A stretch of DNA of 21,092 bases from Dysgonamonadaceae bacterium (GTDB taxonomy: Bacteria; Bacteroidota; Bacteroidia; Bacteroidales; Azobacteroidaceae). The stretch's first letter is position 1. Each line of letters begins with the position of its first letter. This document shows, piece after piece, positions 1-7,553 of the stretch. Under the pieces are notes generated by a model. The model had not been told where the DNA came from. It worked only from the letters and a program-made list of their open reading frames with translations, and made no database searches. The position numbers and the translations under genes are program-made. The stretch covers positions 1 to 21,092 of the forward strand of contig JAITAH010000008.1 in assembly GCA_031284225.1 (NCBI GenBank). The letters run 5' to 3'.

Positions 1-156
1 CGATCAGCGCTTACCACCGGCTCAATCGCCGTCGATAACGCTTTAAAAAAATTTATTTTTTTAAGAGGTGTATATCGAGAGTCTCTCTCTCTCTCTCTCT
101 AACATTTCTCGGAGAACATCCAAATTTTCTTCGTTAATTATCGTTAATTTTTTCAT
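1..156 (-). CDS. 5' part of an unrecognised gene, frame interrupted at an (AG)9 run, runs off the left edge
   Basis: Reading leftward from an ATG at 156-154, the frame gives MKKLTIINEENLDVLREM and then an Arg/Glu stretch encoded by an AG dinucleotide run. It meets TAA at 63-61 (31 residues). Downstream of the run, only one frame stays open to the left edge. It reads SRYTPLKKINFFKALSTAIE and then PVVSAD, which looks like ordinary protein. Joining the two parts needs one more AG unit or two fewer. Upstream of the ATG the frame is also open and lysine-rich back to about position 229, but has no ATG. I do not recognise the family. The segment also has A7 and T7 runs at 45-62. It could be a phase-variable gene in the OFF state, a decayed gene or an assembly error. 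Confidence 0.4.
82..100. repeat. Dinucleotide microsatellite, (AG)9 read on the minus strand
   Basis: The + strand has 19 bases of alternating T and C, read as nine AG units on the minus strand. It lies 54 bases inside the putative coding region that starts at 156. A run whose unit length is not a multiple of three, placed near a start codon, is the usual arrangement of slipped-strand contingency loci. Confidence 0.85.
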
Positions 157-440
157 CTTTTTTTCTGCTGCCTTTTTACTGTTTCTGTGCTTCTTTACCT
201 GCTTTTCTGCTGTTTTTATTCGTTCTTTTTACCCTCAAATATTGTAAAATATTTTATTATAATCGACCAAGTATTAACGTTTTATGATGGCAAATGCAAA
301 CTGCTTTTTTTAATAGTACAAATATTATACCAACTTTTTTGATGCGGGCAGTATTTGTCCTGTACCCCCTCTCTCTAATGGACATTGAGTTCTTAACTTC
401 CAAATTTTGCGAACAAGCAAAATTAACGCCGATCCGGACA

Positions 441-469
441 AGTAGATGATTGGATATTAATGGTGGACA
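441..469 (-). promoter_or_regulatory. Weak inverted copy of the putative HTCS operator
   Basis: Read on the minus strand, this stretch matches the 29-bp repeat found at 4672-4700 and 5962-5990 at about 18-19 of 29 positions. It keeps TTGGAT and GTGGACA-type blocks at the same 13-bp spacing. It ends 58 nt before the -7 box of the HTCS promoter. It could mediate autoregulation of the HTCS gene. This is weaker than the other two copies and inferred by eye. Confidence 0.4.
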
Positions 470-504
470 AAAAACACAATTCGAGGAAAAGAGCGGATTT
501 CCAG

Positions 505-535
505 TTGTTTTTCCATCGGAGAATGTTTACTTTTG
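505..535 (+). promoter_or_regulatory. Candidate Bacteroidetes promoter of the HTCS gene
   Basis: TACTTTTG at 528-535 fits the -7 consensus TAnnTTTG exactly. TTG at 505-507 lies 20 nt upstream, in the -33 position. The ATG at 556 would leave a short leader of roughly 10-15 nt. Confidence 0.5.
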
Positions 536-555
536 TATAATATCGAATACAAATT

Positions 556-3500
556 ATGTCAAAACAGCTCCTTTGTCTGCCGTTTATAGGGTTGTGCTTG
601 TGGATACAAACAAGCGCCGTTCATGCTCAAGGAACATTTATCGACCGCTATAACATTACCTATATCACTATGGACAACGGGTTATTGCACAATTTTGTGG
701 ACAATCTTTACCGCGACAAAAGAGGATTTCTCTGGATCGCTACCGGCGGAGGCGGCCTTTCGCGTTACGACGGCTATGAATTTATACAGTATAATACAAC
801 AACTAATCCGGTCAAACTCAAAAGTAATTTTATTTATGGAACCGTCGAAGATAAATTTAACCGTTTATGGATCGTATCTGAAGGCGGTATCGATATTCTG
901 TCGCTGGCTTCGCTGCAATTAACGTTCCCTCACGACCGGACGGGGTTGTTTAACCGGTTAACCGGTTGTTCGGCAATAGGCGTGATTAGCGATAGCCAGG
1001 GATGTATCTGGTGCTATTGCGGAGATACTTTGTATAAAATCCGCTTCGATAAAAAAGGGGATATCGACGAAATTTACAGGCTGCCTTCCGTTTCGCTCAA
1101 TATTCCGGTAATCGCTCTGGACGATATGGATGAAGACGGCAATATTTGGGCGGGATTGGAAAATACTGTTTGTAAACTGTACGAAGGCGAGAATGGACAA
1201 CTGATAGCCAGTCCCATCATTCCGAGTCTGGTTTTGGAACCGGGCAGTATCATTTCTTCTTTTCAGTTGAAAGAGAATGAAGTATGGATTGGAACCGACC
1301 GGGGACTTATCCGCTACAATAAAAACAGCGAACAAGTGAAACACTACCATTACGAACGAAACCGGATGCGATGCCTTTCCCAAAATCACGTAACCGATTT
1401 GGCGATTACAAACGACAAACAACTACTTGTCAGCACTTTGAGAGGAATAAATGTTTACAATGCCATGACCGACGATTTTGAACTGATTACGCTCAATAAT
1501 GCTTCGCAGAAAAACAGTCTGAATTCCAATTTTGTTAATTGCCTGTTAGTGGACGGCAACCGGATATGGGTAGGTACCGAAACCGGAGGCCTTAACAAGA
1601 TGATACCGGGTAAATTATCGGTGCGCAACTACATCCACAGCAACGACAATCCCGCGAGTTTGTCCGACAATCCGGTTAACGCCGTATATGAAGATGAGAA
1701 AGGGTATTTGTGGGTAGGCACGGTGGAAGGCGGATTAAACCGGAAAGAACCGGACAGCGACCGTTTCTCGCATTATACGGCCGAATCGGTTTCCGCTTTG
1801 AGCCACAATTCCGTAAGCGCCATCATCGCCGACCGGCTGGAGCGCTTATGGGTAGGCACTTGGGGCGAGGGTATCAGTATTTTAGATATCAATCATCCGG
1901 AACGCCGGGCGATTCAATACATTTCGTCGCAGAACCATCCGAATTTTCCGGTCAATTTTGTCGGCTCCCTTTGCTACGATACCTTGAATAATGGAATGTG
2001 GATTGGTTGCAATCCGGGAATTTTCTTTTACGATCTGTCCGCCGAACGGTTAATCATGCCCTTTGACAGCGCTATTGCGGAAAATATCTACGGCGTTATC
2101 GGTTCTGTAATCGACCGCGAAAATCGGTTGTGGATGGGCTGTATGAATGGAATGTATGTTATCGACTTACATTCTCGTTCCGACCAGGGTTTTTCATATC
2201 GTTATTTTCCTTACAAATTAGACCGGCCGGATTCGCACATGATTGAAAAAATCACTTGTTTTTGCCTTTCGGACAATGGTACGCTCTGGCTGGGCAGTAA
2301 CGGATACGGCATTTATCAATTCGTTCCGGATGAGAAAAATTTTGGCCGTTTTATTGCTTATACAACCGAACAGGGATTGATCAACAACAATATCAAAGGA
2401 ATATTGGACGACCGGAAAGGTTATCTGTGGATTAGTACCAACAATGGTATTTCCCGTTTCGACCCGTCGAACAATCGTTTTACCAATTACACCACAGAAG
2501 ACGGACTGGCAAGCAATCAATTCTATTGGAATGCGTATTGCCGCTCGCAGACAGGCGGACTGTACTTCGGCGGACTGAACGGATTGACCGTTATCGATCC
2601 CGGTCGCAACCCGATGCAGCATACGGCCTATAAAGTCGCGCTTACCAAATTGCGAGTCGCTTATAAAGAGATTATTCCGGGAAATCGTTACATCCATTCG
2701 GATATATCTATGACCGATATTTTGCGCTTGCACGAACGCGACAAATCGTTTTCCCTGGAATTTTCGGCCTTGAATTACGAACCGCAAATATCGGCCGTTT
2801 ACAGTTATCGCCTGGTGGGCTTCGACGACGATTGGGTGGACGTTCCCGGCAGTCGCCGTTTTGCTTCCTACACCAATTTATCGGCTGGAAAATACGTTTT
2901 TCAAGTAAAATATATTCCGGAAGGACTGGACGCACAGGAAGTTCCGGTAACAGAATTAACAATTGTCGTACAACCTTATTTTTACAAAACCACGCTGTTC
3001 ATTTTAGCCATTATCTTCTTGCTCGTATGCGGCGCCGTTTATTGGTACAAACGCCGCATTTCCGTCCTCAAAAAACAGCACGTAGCAATGGAGAAAAAAA
3101 TCGAAGAACTGACTATCGACAAATTATCTTTTTTCACCAATATCACGCATGAATTTCGAACGCCGATTACATTGATTATCGGCCCCATCGAGCGAGCATT
3201 AAAATTAAGCACCAATCCGAAAGTCATCGAACAGTTGCATTTTGTAGAACGAAATTCCAAATACTTGCTGTCGTTGGTCAACCAATTAATGGACTTTCGA
3301 AAAGTGGAATCCGGCAAATTGGAAATCGTAAAAGTGAAAGACGATTTTCTGAAATTTCTCGACGCTATCGTCTTTCCTTTCGAAGCGTTCGCCGGAAACC
3401 GCAACATCCAAATCCGCAAATATTACCGGCTGAGTTCCCCCGAATTCTTTTTCGACCAGGACGCCATGCAAAAGGTGATTACCAATTTACTGTTCAATGC

Positions 3501-4668
3501 CGTTAAATTTACTCCCGACGGAGGAAGCGTAAGCATTTACGTTACCTCCTTCTTCGATAAGGAAGTCCAAAAAGACAAACTGTTCGTTAGCGTCAAAGAT
3601 ACCGGAACCGGAATTGCCGAAGAAGATATCGACAAGATATTCAATCGTTTTTACCAATCGAAAAATCATGTCAAATTTCCGGTTTACGGACAGAGCGGCA
3701 CAGGCATCGGGCTTTATCTTTCCAAACGGCTTGTCCAATTGCACGGCGGAAATATTGCCGCCCGAAACAACCGGAAAGCCGGAGCTACATTCTACCTCGC
3801 GTTGCCGGTTTCGACCGAAGAAGAAATGCCGGAAGCAGATAAAAACACGAATTCTCTGACCAACCCTCTTTCGGAAGACGCTCCGATCCGGTTTTCGCTC
3901 GGAAAGCAAACCATCCTCATCGTCGAAGACAACAAAGATATGCGCGATTACATCCAATCGATCCTTTCCGACAACTACAACACGCTGGAAGCGGAAAATG
4001 GAGAAAACGCACTATCTATCCTGTCTGAATCGCATGTCGATTTTATTATCAGCGACTGGATGATGCCGGTCATGGACGGATTGGAACTTTCGCGGCGGGT
4101 AAAAGAGAATTTTTCCATTTCGCACATCCCGTTTTTGATGCTTACCGCCAAAACCGCTCAGGAAGCGCGTCTCGAAAGTTATCGAACCGGTGTGGACGAA
4201 TACCTTTCCAAACCCTTCAGCGAAGAATTATTGCTCGCCCGAATTACCAACATTCTGGAAAACCGCAAACGATACCAGCAACAATTTGCTCTCAACATGA
4301 ATGTCGAAACTTTGCATATCGACGAAGAATCGAGCGATAAAAAGTTTATTAATAAAGCTTTGGAAGTTATCAAAGCAAATTATAAAAATTCTTATTACGA
4401 ATCCATTGATTTTATTGAAGCCATGGGCGTCAGTAAAAGTCTGCTCAATAAAAAGATGCAACACCTTACCGGCCAATCGATCGGTCAGTTTATCCGTAAC
4501 TATCGTTTGAATATAGCCTACGAACTTATTGAGAAAAACCGGATTACTAAAAATATGAATATTTCCGAAATCGCTTATGAAGTAGGTTTTAACGATCCCA
4601 AGTATTTTACACGTTGTTTTACCCGGCGATTCAATATTACGCCAAGCAGTTTATTGGAAGGAAACTAA
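556..4668 (+). CDS. Hybrid two-component system sensor/response regulator (HTCS), PUL regulator
   Basis: A one-protein signalling system of 1370 residues, a normal length for Bacteroidetes HTCS. A signal peptide (about 1-24, ending VHAQ) precedes a periplasmic sensor of many Reg_prop propeller repeats (about 25-730, e.g. GYLWVGTVEGGLNR and GYLWISTNNGISRFD). Then come a Y_Y_Y domain (about 735-805), one membrane helix (about 812-834), and a HisKA domain with phospho-accepting His865 in THEFRTP. The HATPase domain has an N box at 977-985, DTGTGI at 1015-1020 and GTGIGLYL at 1048-1055. The receiver has Glu1124/Asp1125, phospho-acceptor Asp1167 and Lys1219. An AraC-type HTH forms the C-terminus (about 1285-1370). 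All key catalytic residues are present. It probably binds an oligosaccharide in the periplasm and activates the downstream genes. The ATG at 556 is chosen because it gives a proper signal peptide. Confidence 0.97.
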   Translation: MSKQLLCLPFIGLCLWIQTSAVHAQGTFIDRYNITYITMDNGLLHNFVDNLYRDKRGFLWIATGGGGLSRYDGYEFIQYNTTTNPVKLKSNFIYGTVEDKFNRLWIVSEGGIDILSLASLQLTFPHDRTGLFNRLTGCSAIGVISDSQGCIWCYCGDTLYKIRFDKKGDIDEIYRLPSVSLNIPVIALDDMDEDGNIWAGLENTVCKLYEGENGQLIASPIIPSLVLEPGSIISSFQLKENEVWIGTDRGLIRYNKNSEQVKHYHYERNRMRCLSQNHVTDLAITNDKQLLVSTLRGINVYNAMTDDFELITLNNASQKNSLNSNFVNCLLVDGNRIWVGTETGGLNKMIPGKLSVRNYIHSNDNPASLSDNPVNAVYEDEKGYLWVGTVEGGLNRKEPDSDRFSHYTAESVSALSHNSVSAIIADRLERLWVGTWGEGISILDINHPERRAIQYISSQNHPNFPVNFVGSLCYDTLNNGMWIGCNPGIFFYDLSAERLIMPFDSAIAENIYGVIGSVIDRENRLWMGCMNGMYVIDLHSRSDQGFSYRYFPYKLDRPDSHMIEKITCFCLSDNGTLWLGSNGYGIYQFVPDEKNFGRFIAYTTEQGLINNNIKGILDDRKGYLWISTNNGISRFDPSNNRFTNYTTEDGLASNQFYWNAYCRSQTGGLYFGGLNGLTVIDPGRNPMQHTAYKVALTKLRVAYKEIIPGNRYIHSDISMTDILRLHERDKSFSLEFSALNYEPQISAVYSYRLVGFDDDWVDVPGSRRFASYTNLSAGKYVFQVKYIPEGLDAQEVPVTELTIVVQPYFYKTTLFILAIIFLLVCGAVYWYKRRISVLKKQHVAMEKKIEELTIDKLSFFTNITHEFRTPITLIIGPIERALKLSTNPKVIEQLHFVERNSKYLLSLVNQLMDFRKVESGKLEIVKVKDDFLKFLDAIVFPFEAFAGNRNIQIRKYYRLSSPEFFFDQDAMQKVITNLLFNAVKFTPDGGSVSIYVTSFFDKEVQKDKLFVSVKDTGTGIAEEDIDKIFNRFYQSKNHVKFPVYGQSGTGIGLYLSKRLVQLHGGNIAARNNRKAGATFYLALPVSTEEEMPEADKNTNSLTNPLSEDAPIRFSLGKQTILIVEDNKDMRDYIQSILSDNYNTLEAENGENALSILSESHVDFIISDWMMPVMDGLELSRRVKENFSISHIPFLMLTAKTAQEARLESYRTGVDEYLSKPFSEELLLARITNILENRKRYQQQFALNMNVETLHIDEESSDKKFINKALEVIKANYKNSYYESIDFIEAMGVSKSLLNKKMQHLTGQSIGQFIRNYRLNIAYELIEKNRITKNMNISEIAYEVGFNDPKYFTRCFTRRFNITPSSLLEGN

Positions 4669-4671
4669 ATC

Positions 4672-4700
4672 TATCCACTATCTTAATCCAATTGTCCGCC
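4672..4700 (+). promoter_or_regulatory. Putative HTCS operator, copy 1
   Basis: A 29-bp sequence that starts three bases after the HTCS stop codon and recurs at 5962-5990 with 25 of 29 identical bases. Shared blocks are TATCCACTAT, TAATCCA and TTGTCC. TCCA cores occur at offsets 3, 16 and 24, so the outer two are 21 bp apart, about two helical turns. It ends 20 nt before the -7-like TTACTTTG. Such spacing suits an AraC-type activator site that replaces a weak -33 element. Confidence 0.65.
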
Positions 4701-4720
4701 TTGTTTAACCTATTCCTCGC

Positions 4721-4728
4721 TTACTTTG
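4721..4728 (+). promoter_or_regulatory. -7 element of the first LamG gene
   Basis: TTACTTTG differs from TAnnTTTG at one base. It lies 20 nt after operator copy 1 and 31 nt before the ATG at 4760. No good -33 TTTG is seen at the right distance, which is consistent with activator dependence. Confidence 0.45.
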
Positions 4729-4759
4729 CAATTATATTAATTTTTAATTTCGGTATATC

Positions 4760-5767
4760 ATGAAAAGAATTTTTACTATCCTTTTTTTTCTGGGCGTAGC
4801 GCTGTCTAATGCAAACGCCCAAACATTGCTTTATTCCAACGATTTCGAACAAGGCGTTAACGACGCCGCTATTATCGGAAACGGAGTAATTGAAGACAGC
4901 CAACATTTGTCGTTTGGCAAAGTGTTTCACAATGCCGCCGGAGGGCAGGCCATTCGCGCCAATTATTTGCAATTGCCCGCTACGATTTTCGCCGATTTGC
5001 AAACGGCGGCTACTAATGCCGTAACCATTTCGTTCTGGGTAAATAAAGGAACGGCAGTCGATTATTTCTTTACGCCGCTTTTTTCCGCCTATGGCGCAGC
5101 GCCGGCGAATGGAACCAACGCATGGCCAATGATGATACTTCAAAGCCGCGGAATCGTGCAGGTAAATAACGCCGGCTGGTGCGATTTCACCGACGCCCAG
5201 AATGTAACCGGCGTAAATACGGTATCGACCGTATGGTTGGACGATGAACTCTGGCATTTTTATTCCGCCGTTTTCACGCCCAATAATGTAAAAGTATATA
5301 TCGACGGTAGGGTGATGAACGAATGGAACCTGACCGGCCTTGAAGCCGGCGGTTCGACAAGCGGTTTGTTTACCAACGGTTCGGCATTGACTTATATCTG
5401 TTTGGGAGGAAATCAGGCTTGGGATTGGCCAGACCCCGATCCGGCTTACCTGTTCGACAAATTACGGATTCATGCCGATGCGCTGACAACAGAACAGATT
5501 GAAGCATTGATTGCAGCCGACAATTCCACAGCTATCCCCAACATTTCGTTGGAAAACATTCGCATTGCCTACGATGCGTCCGCCCAATTGATTTCCGTCA
5601 AAGGATTGAATGGCGGAGAAAAGGTGGAATTAATCAGTATTTTGGGACAAAAAACAAGTATTTCCCATCCGTCGGCAATTCCCACCGGAAATTTAAGTCG
5701 GGGCGTTTACATTGTAAGAATAAGTAAAGGCAACGAATGGAAAACGCAAAAATTACTGCTGAGATAA
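4760..5767 (+). CDS. Secreted LamG (concanavalin A-like) protein with T9SS sorting tail
   Basis: A 335-residue exported protein. A type I signal peptide (1-20, cleavage after NANA) is followed by a LamG/laminin-G-like jelly-roll domain (about 25-250). The last 75 residues (261-335) look like a type IX secretion type A tail: a small beta domain with ILGQK and GVYIVRIS, ending in KLLLR. The jelly roll is clearly paralogous to the second LamG domain of the next gene, sharing GWCDFTDAQN, YICLGGNQAW and DPDP. No enzyme motif is seen, so a carbohydrate-binding role on the cell surface or in the medium is inferred from the PUL context. It is preceded by operator copy 1 and followed by a hairpin terminator, so it is probably its own transcription unit. 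The substrate cannot be told from the sequence. Confidence 0.85.
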   Translation: MKRIFTILFFLGVALSNANAQTLLYSNDFEQGVNDAAIIGNGVIEDSQHLSFGKVFHNAAGGQAIRANYLQLPATIFADLQTAATNAVTISFWVNKGTAVDYFFTPLFSAYGAAPANGTNAWPMMILQSRGIVQVNNAGWCDFTDAQNVTGVNTVSTVWLDDELWHFYSAVFTPNNVKVYIDGRVMNEWNLTGLEAGGSTSGLFTNGSALTYICLGGNQAWDWPDPDPAYLFDKLRIHADALTTEQIEALIAADNSTAIPNISLENIRIAYDASAQLISVKGLNGGEKVELISILGQKTSISHPSAIPTGNLSRGVYIVRISKGNEWKTQKLLLR

Positions 5768-5773
5768 AATCAC

Positions 5774-6001
5774 TTAATCCGATAGTAAATAGTCGATTTT
5801 CGCAAGCTCAAATTGCGAGGGCGAAGCCCGAAGCAATCCAGTGATTGACAAATATTCCGGGCGCTTCGGTTTAGAAGAATGCTTGCCCAAGTCTATGCCG
5901 AATACTTGGGCAAGTTTTTTCAACGCTTGACTGCGAGCAGTTGACTCAAGTATTTTCATTTTATCCACTATTCTAATCCATTTGTCCACCACCATACCCA
6001 T
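5774..6001 (-). CDS. Doubtful small ORF (75 aa, or 61 aa from an internal Met)
   Basis: An open frame between the two LamG genes on the opposite strand. From Met15 (5959) it reads MKILESTARSQALKKLAQVF onward and ends in FELAKIDYLLSD. I do not recognise it. The composition looks protein-like. However, the first 14 codons lie over operator copy 2, and an 11-bp hairpin with a T run lies inside it. It may be chance, a decayed fragment or a small intergenic element. Confidence 0.2.
   Translation of the reverse strand: MGMVVDKWIRIVDKMKILESTARSQALKKLAQVFGIDLGKHSSKPKRPEYLSITGLLRASPSQFELAKIDYLLSD
5882..5920 (+). terminator. Intrinsic terminator after the first LamG gene
   Basis: A perfect 11-bp stem, CTTGCCCAAGT (5882-5892) with ACTTGGGCAAG (5904-5914), an 11-nt loop, and then six T (5915-5920). 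It lies 115 nt after the stop at 5767 and before operator copy 2, so it separates the two PUL transcription units. Confidence 0.7.
5962..5990 (+). promoter_or_regulatory. Putative HTCS operator, copy 2
   Basis: Second copy of the 29-bp sequence at 4672-4700, in the same orientation relative to its gene. Its last base is 21 nt before an exact -7 box, against 20 nt for copy 1. This conserved position, despite unrelated flanking DNA, argues for function. It would drive the main operon starting at 6051. Confidence 0.65.
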
Positions 6002-6011
6002 ATTCTTTTTT

Positions 6012-6019
6012 TAAGTTTG
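6012..6019 (+). promoter_or_regulatory. -7 element of the main PUL operon
   Basis: TAAGTTTG matches TAnnTTTG exactly. It lies 31 nt before the ATG at 6051, the same distance as at the first LamG gene. A TTTG at the normal -33 spacing is absent. The operator copy occupies that position. Confidence 0.55.
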
Positions 6020-6050
6020 TAGCGTAAAAATACTTTAAATTTAATAAATC

Positions 6051-7526
6051 ATGAGAAATTTTTTAACATTTGTTTTAATGTTGCCCTTCCTCTTTTCTGC
6101 CTGCCAAAAGTGGGGAGAATGGGATGATCCCGCCGGCAATCAGAAAAATCCGGTACCGCCGGACGCTTCCGTCAAAGTTATTGCCCATTTTCCGTTTGAT
6201 ACGGATTTAAGTGCAATAGATATCGATATAAGCGGAGAAACTACGATTTTGACCGACGGAACGGAACCGGAAATTGTAAACGATCCCTTCCGAGGCGAGG
6301 TATTGCATCAAAAAGGAAGCTATACCCGTTTCAAAAACCCTATGCAAGGTCTTTATGTGGCTCAAGGCGTTTCCGTAAGTTTTTGGACAAAAATGCCTGA
6401 GATAGATCTGCGCGGAGCGTTATTTTCATTTAAAAACGAAGAAACGACGAGCGCGCTGTTTTTTACCGGAAATGCCTGGCTCAACTACCAAGGCGCAACG
6501 GATGCATTTGAGATTAATAATCCTAACGCTACGGCAACAGACGCTTTACTTGCCAACCAGTGGCATTTTATAGCGGTTACGCTCACTCATGACGGTTACC
6601 AGATCTATGTGGACGGAGAAAAACGATATGAAAACACGGCCGGCGACTTCGATTATTCCAATATGGTCGATTTGATAACTACTTCGCCCTATTTCTATTT
6701 GGGATACGGATCGCCGGCAGAAACCCAAGAAGTCTATTTTGACGAGGTAAAGATCTATAAAAATAAAATTTCATCGTCAGAGGCACAACCGGTTGTAACG
6801 CTTCCCGAACCCATATATCTACATACTTTCGACGTGGCCAATGTATCTACTATTGTGGGAGGAGGCAGTTTCGTTCCTGTTACGGAGCAAGAATTTGGAG
6901 TCGTATTCCAAAATGCAACCGGAGGCATGCGCGAAAATTACCTGCTGTTGCCCGAAACCGTACTGTCTCATTCCGTCGAAACCAAAGCGTTAACGGTGGG
7001 CGTATGGGTCAATGCTTCCAATGCAGGCGCATCTTCTGTTTATATGTGGTCGCCTTTGTTCACTGCCTACGGGGCGGCTCCCGTCAATAAAGAAAACACC
7101 TGGCCGATGCTGGCTTTGCAATACCGCGGCGTTGTACAGGTAAATTGCGCCGGATGGTGCGACTTTACGGATGCACAGAATATAAAAGGAGTCAACACAC
7201 TCTACCATACGGCAAACGACTGGCTGGTTGACCATCATTGGCATTACTACACGGCTACTTTTACCGAAACCACTGCAAAAGTTTTCTTCGATGGCGTAGC
7301 GGTCAACGAATGGCAAGTCAGCGGTAGCGGCGCAGGTTCGGAAGTCAAAGGATTGTTCAGCAACGGAGCCGATCTGAAATACATCTGTTTGGGCGGCAAT
7401 CAAGCCTGGAGCTGGAGCGATCCCGATCCCGGATTTATGTTTGACGATATTGCTATCTATAATGTGGAATTGAGCGCAGAGCAAATCGCCATGATCATTG
7501 CTGAGAAATACGGCTCCAATAAATAA
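6051..7526 (+). CDS. Surface lipoprotein with two LamG domains, probable glycan-binding protein
   Basis: A 491-residue lipoprotein. The signal peptide ends in lipobox FSAC with Cys18, followed by QKWGEWDD, whose acidic residues fit surface export. There are two concanavalin A-like LamG domains: about 42-245 (with VSVSFWTKM and IYVDGEKRYE) and about 252-490. The second is paralogous to the upstream secreted LamG protein, sharing GWCDFTDAQN, YICLGGNQAW and DPDP. It is the first gene of the main operon and precedes SusC by 27 nt. That is the place usually held by a SusE/SusF-type or other surface glycan-binding protein, so it probably binds the target polysaccharide next to the SusCD complex. 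No catalytic signature is seen. Binding specificity is inferred only from context. Confidence 0.85.
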   Translation: MRNFLTFVLMLPFLFSACQKWGEWDDPAGNQKNPVPPDASVKVIAHFPFDTDLSAIDIDISGETTILTDGTEPEIVNDPFRGEVLHQKGSYTRFKNPMQGLYVAQGVSVSFWTKMPEIDLRGALFSFKNEETTSALFFTGNAWLNYQGATDAFEINNPNATATDALLANQWHFIAVTLTHDGYQIYVDGEKRYENTAGDFDYSNMVDLITTSPYFYLGYGSPAETQEVYFDEVKIYKNKISSSEAQPVVTLPEPIYLHTFDVANVSTIVGGGSFVPVTEQEFGVVFQNATGGMRENYLLLPETVLSHSVETKALTVGVWVNASNAGASSVYMWSPLFTAYGAAPVNKENTWPMLALQYRGVVQVNCAGWCDFTDAQNIKGVNTLYHTANDWLVDHHWHYYTATFTETTAKVFFDGVAVNEWQVSGSGAGSEVKGLFSNGADLKYICLGGNQAWSWSDPDPGFMFDDIAIYNVELSAEQIAMIIAEKYGSNK

Positions 7527-7553
7527 AATGTTAATTTTTAAAGATACTGATAT

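Larger units (their letters stand above)
157..555. other. AT-rich intergenic region upstream of the HTCS gene
   Basis: No convincing gene is seen here. The short open frame at 450-653 overlaps the HTCS start and has no family-like sequence. The segment separates the minus-strand gene on the left from the PUL. It holds an inverted copy of the putative HTCS operator (441-469), a candidate promoter (505-535) and a short CT run near 368-376. Confidence 0.6.

Noticed and set aside
41..65. A7/T7 inverted repeat resembling a terminator stem
   Set aside because: The stem is purely A/T apart from one pair and lies inside the open frame of the minus-strand gene, so a terminator is unlikely.
450..653. 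67-residue + strand ORF overlapping the HTCS start
   Set aside because: It overlaps the HTCS signal peptide in another frame, has no family-like sequence and covers the candidate promoter.
958..4476. Long minus-strand open frames opposite the HTCS gene
   Set aside because: They are antisense shadows of a well-supported gene, with no recognisable domains.
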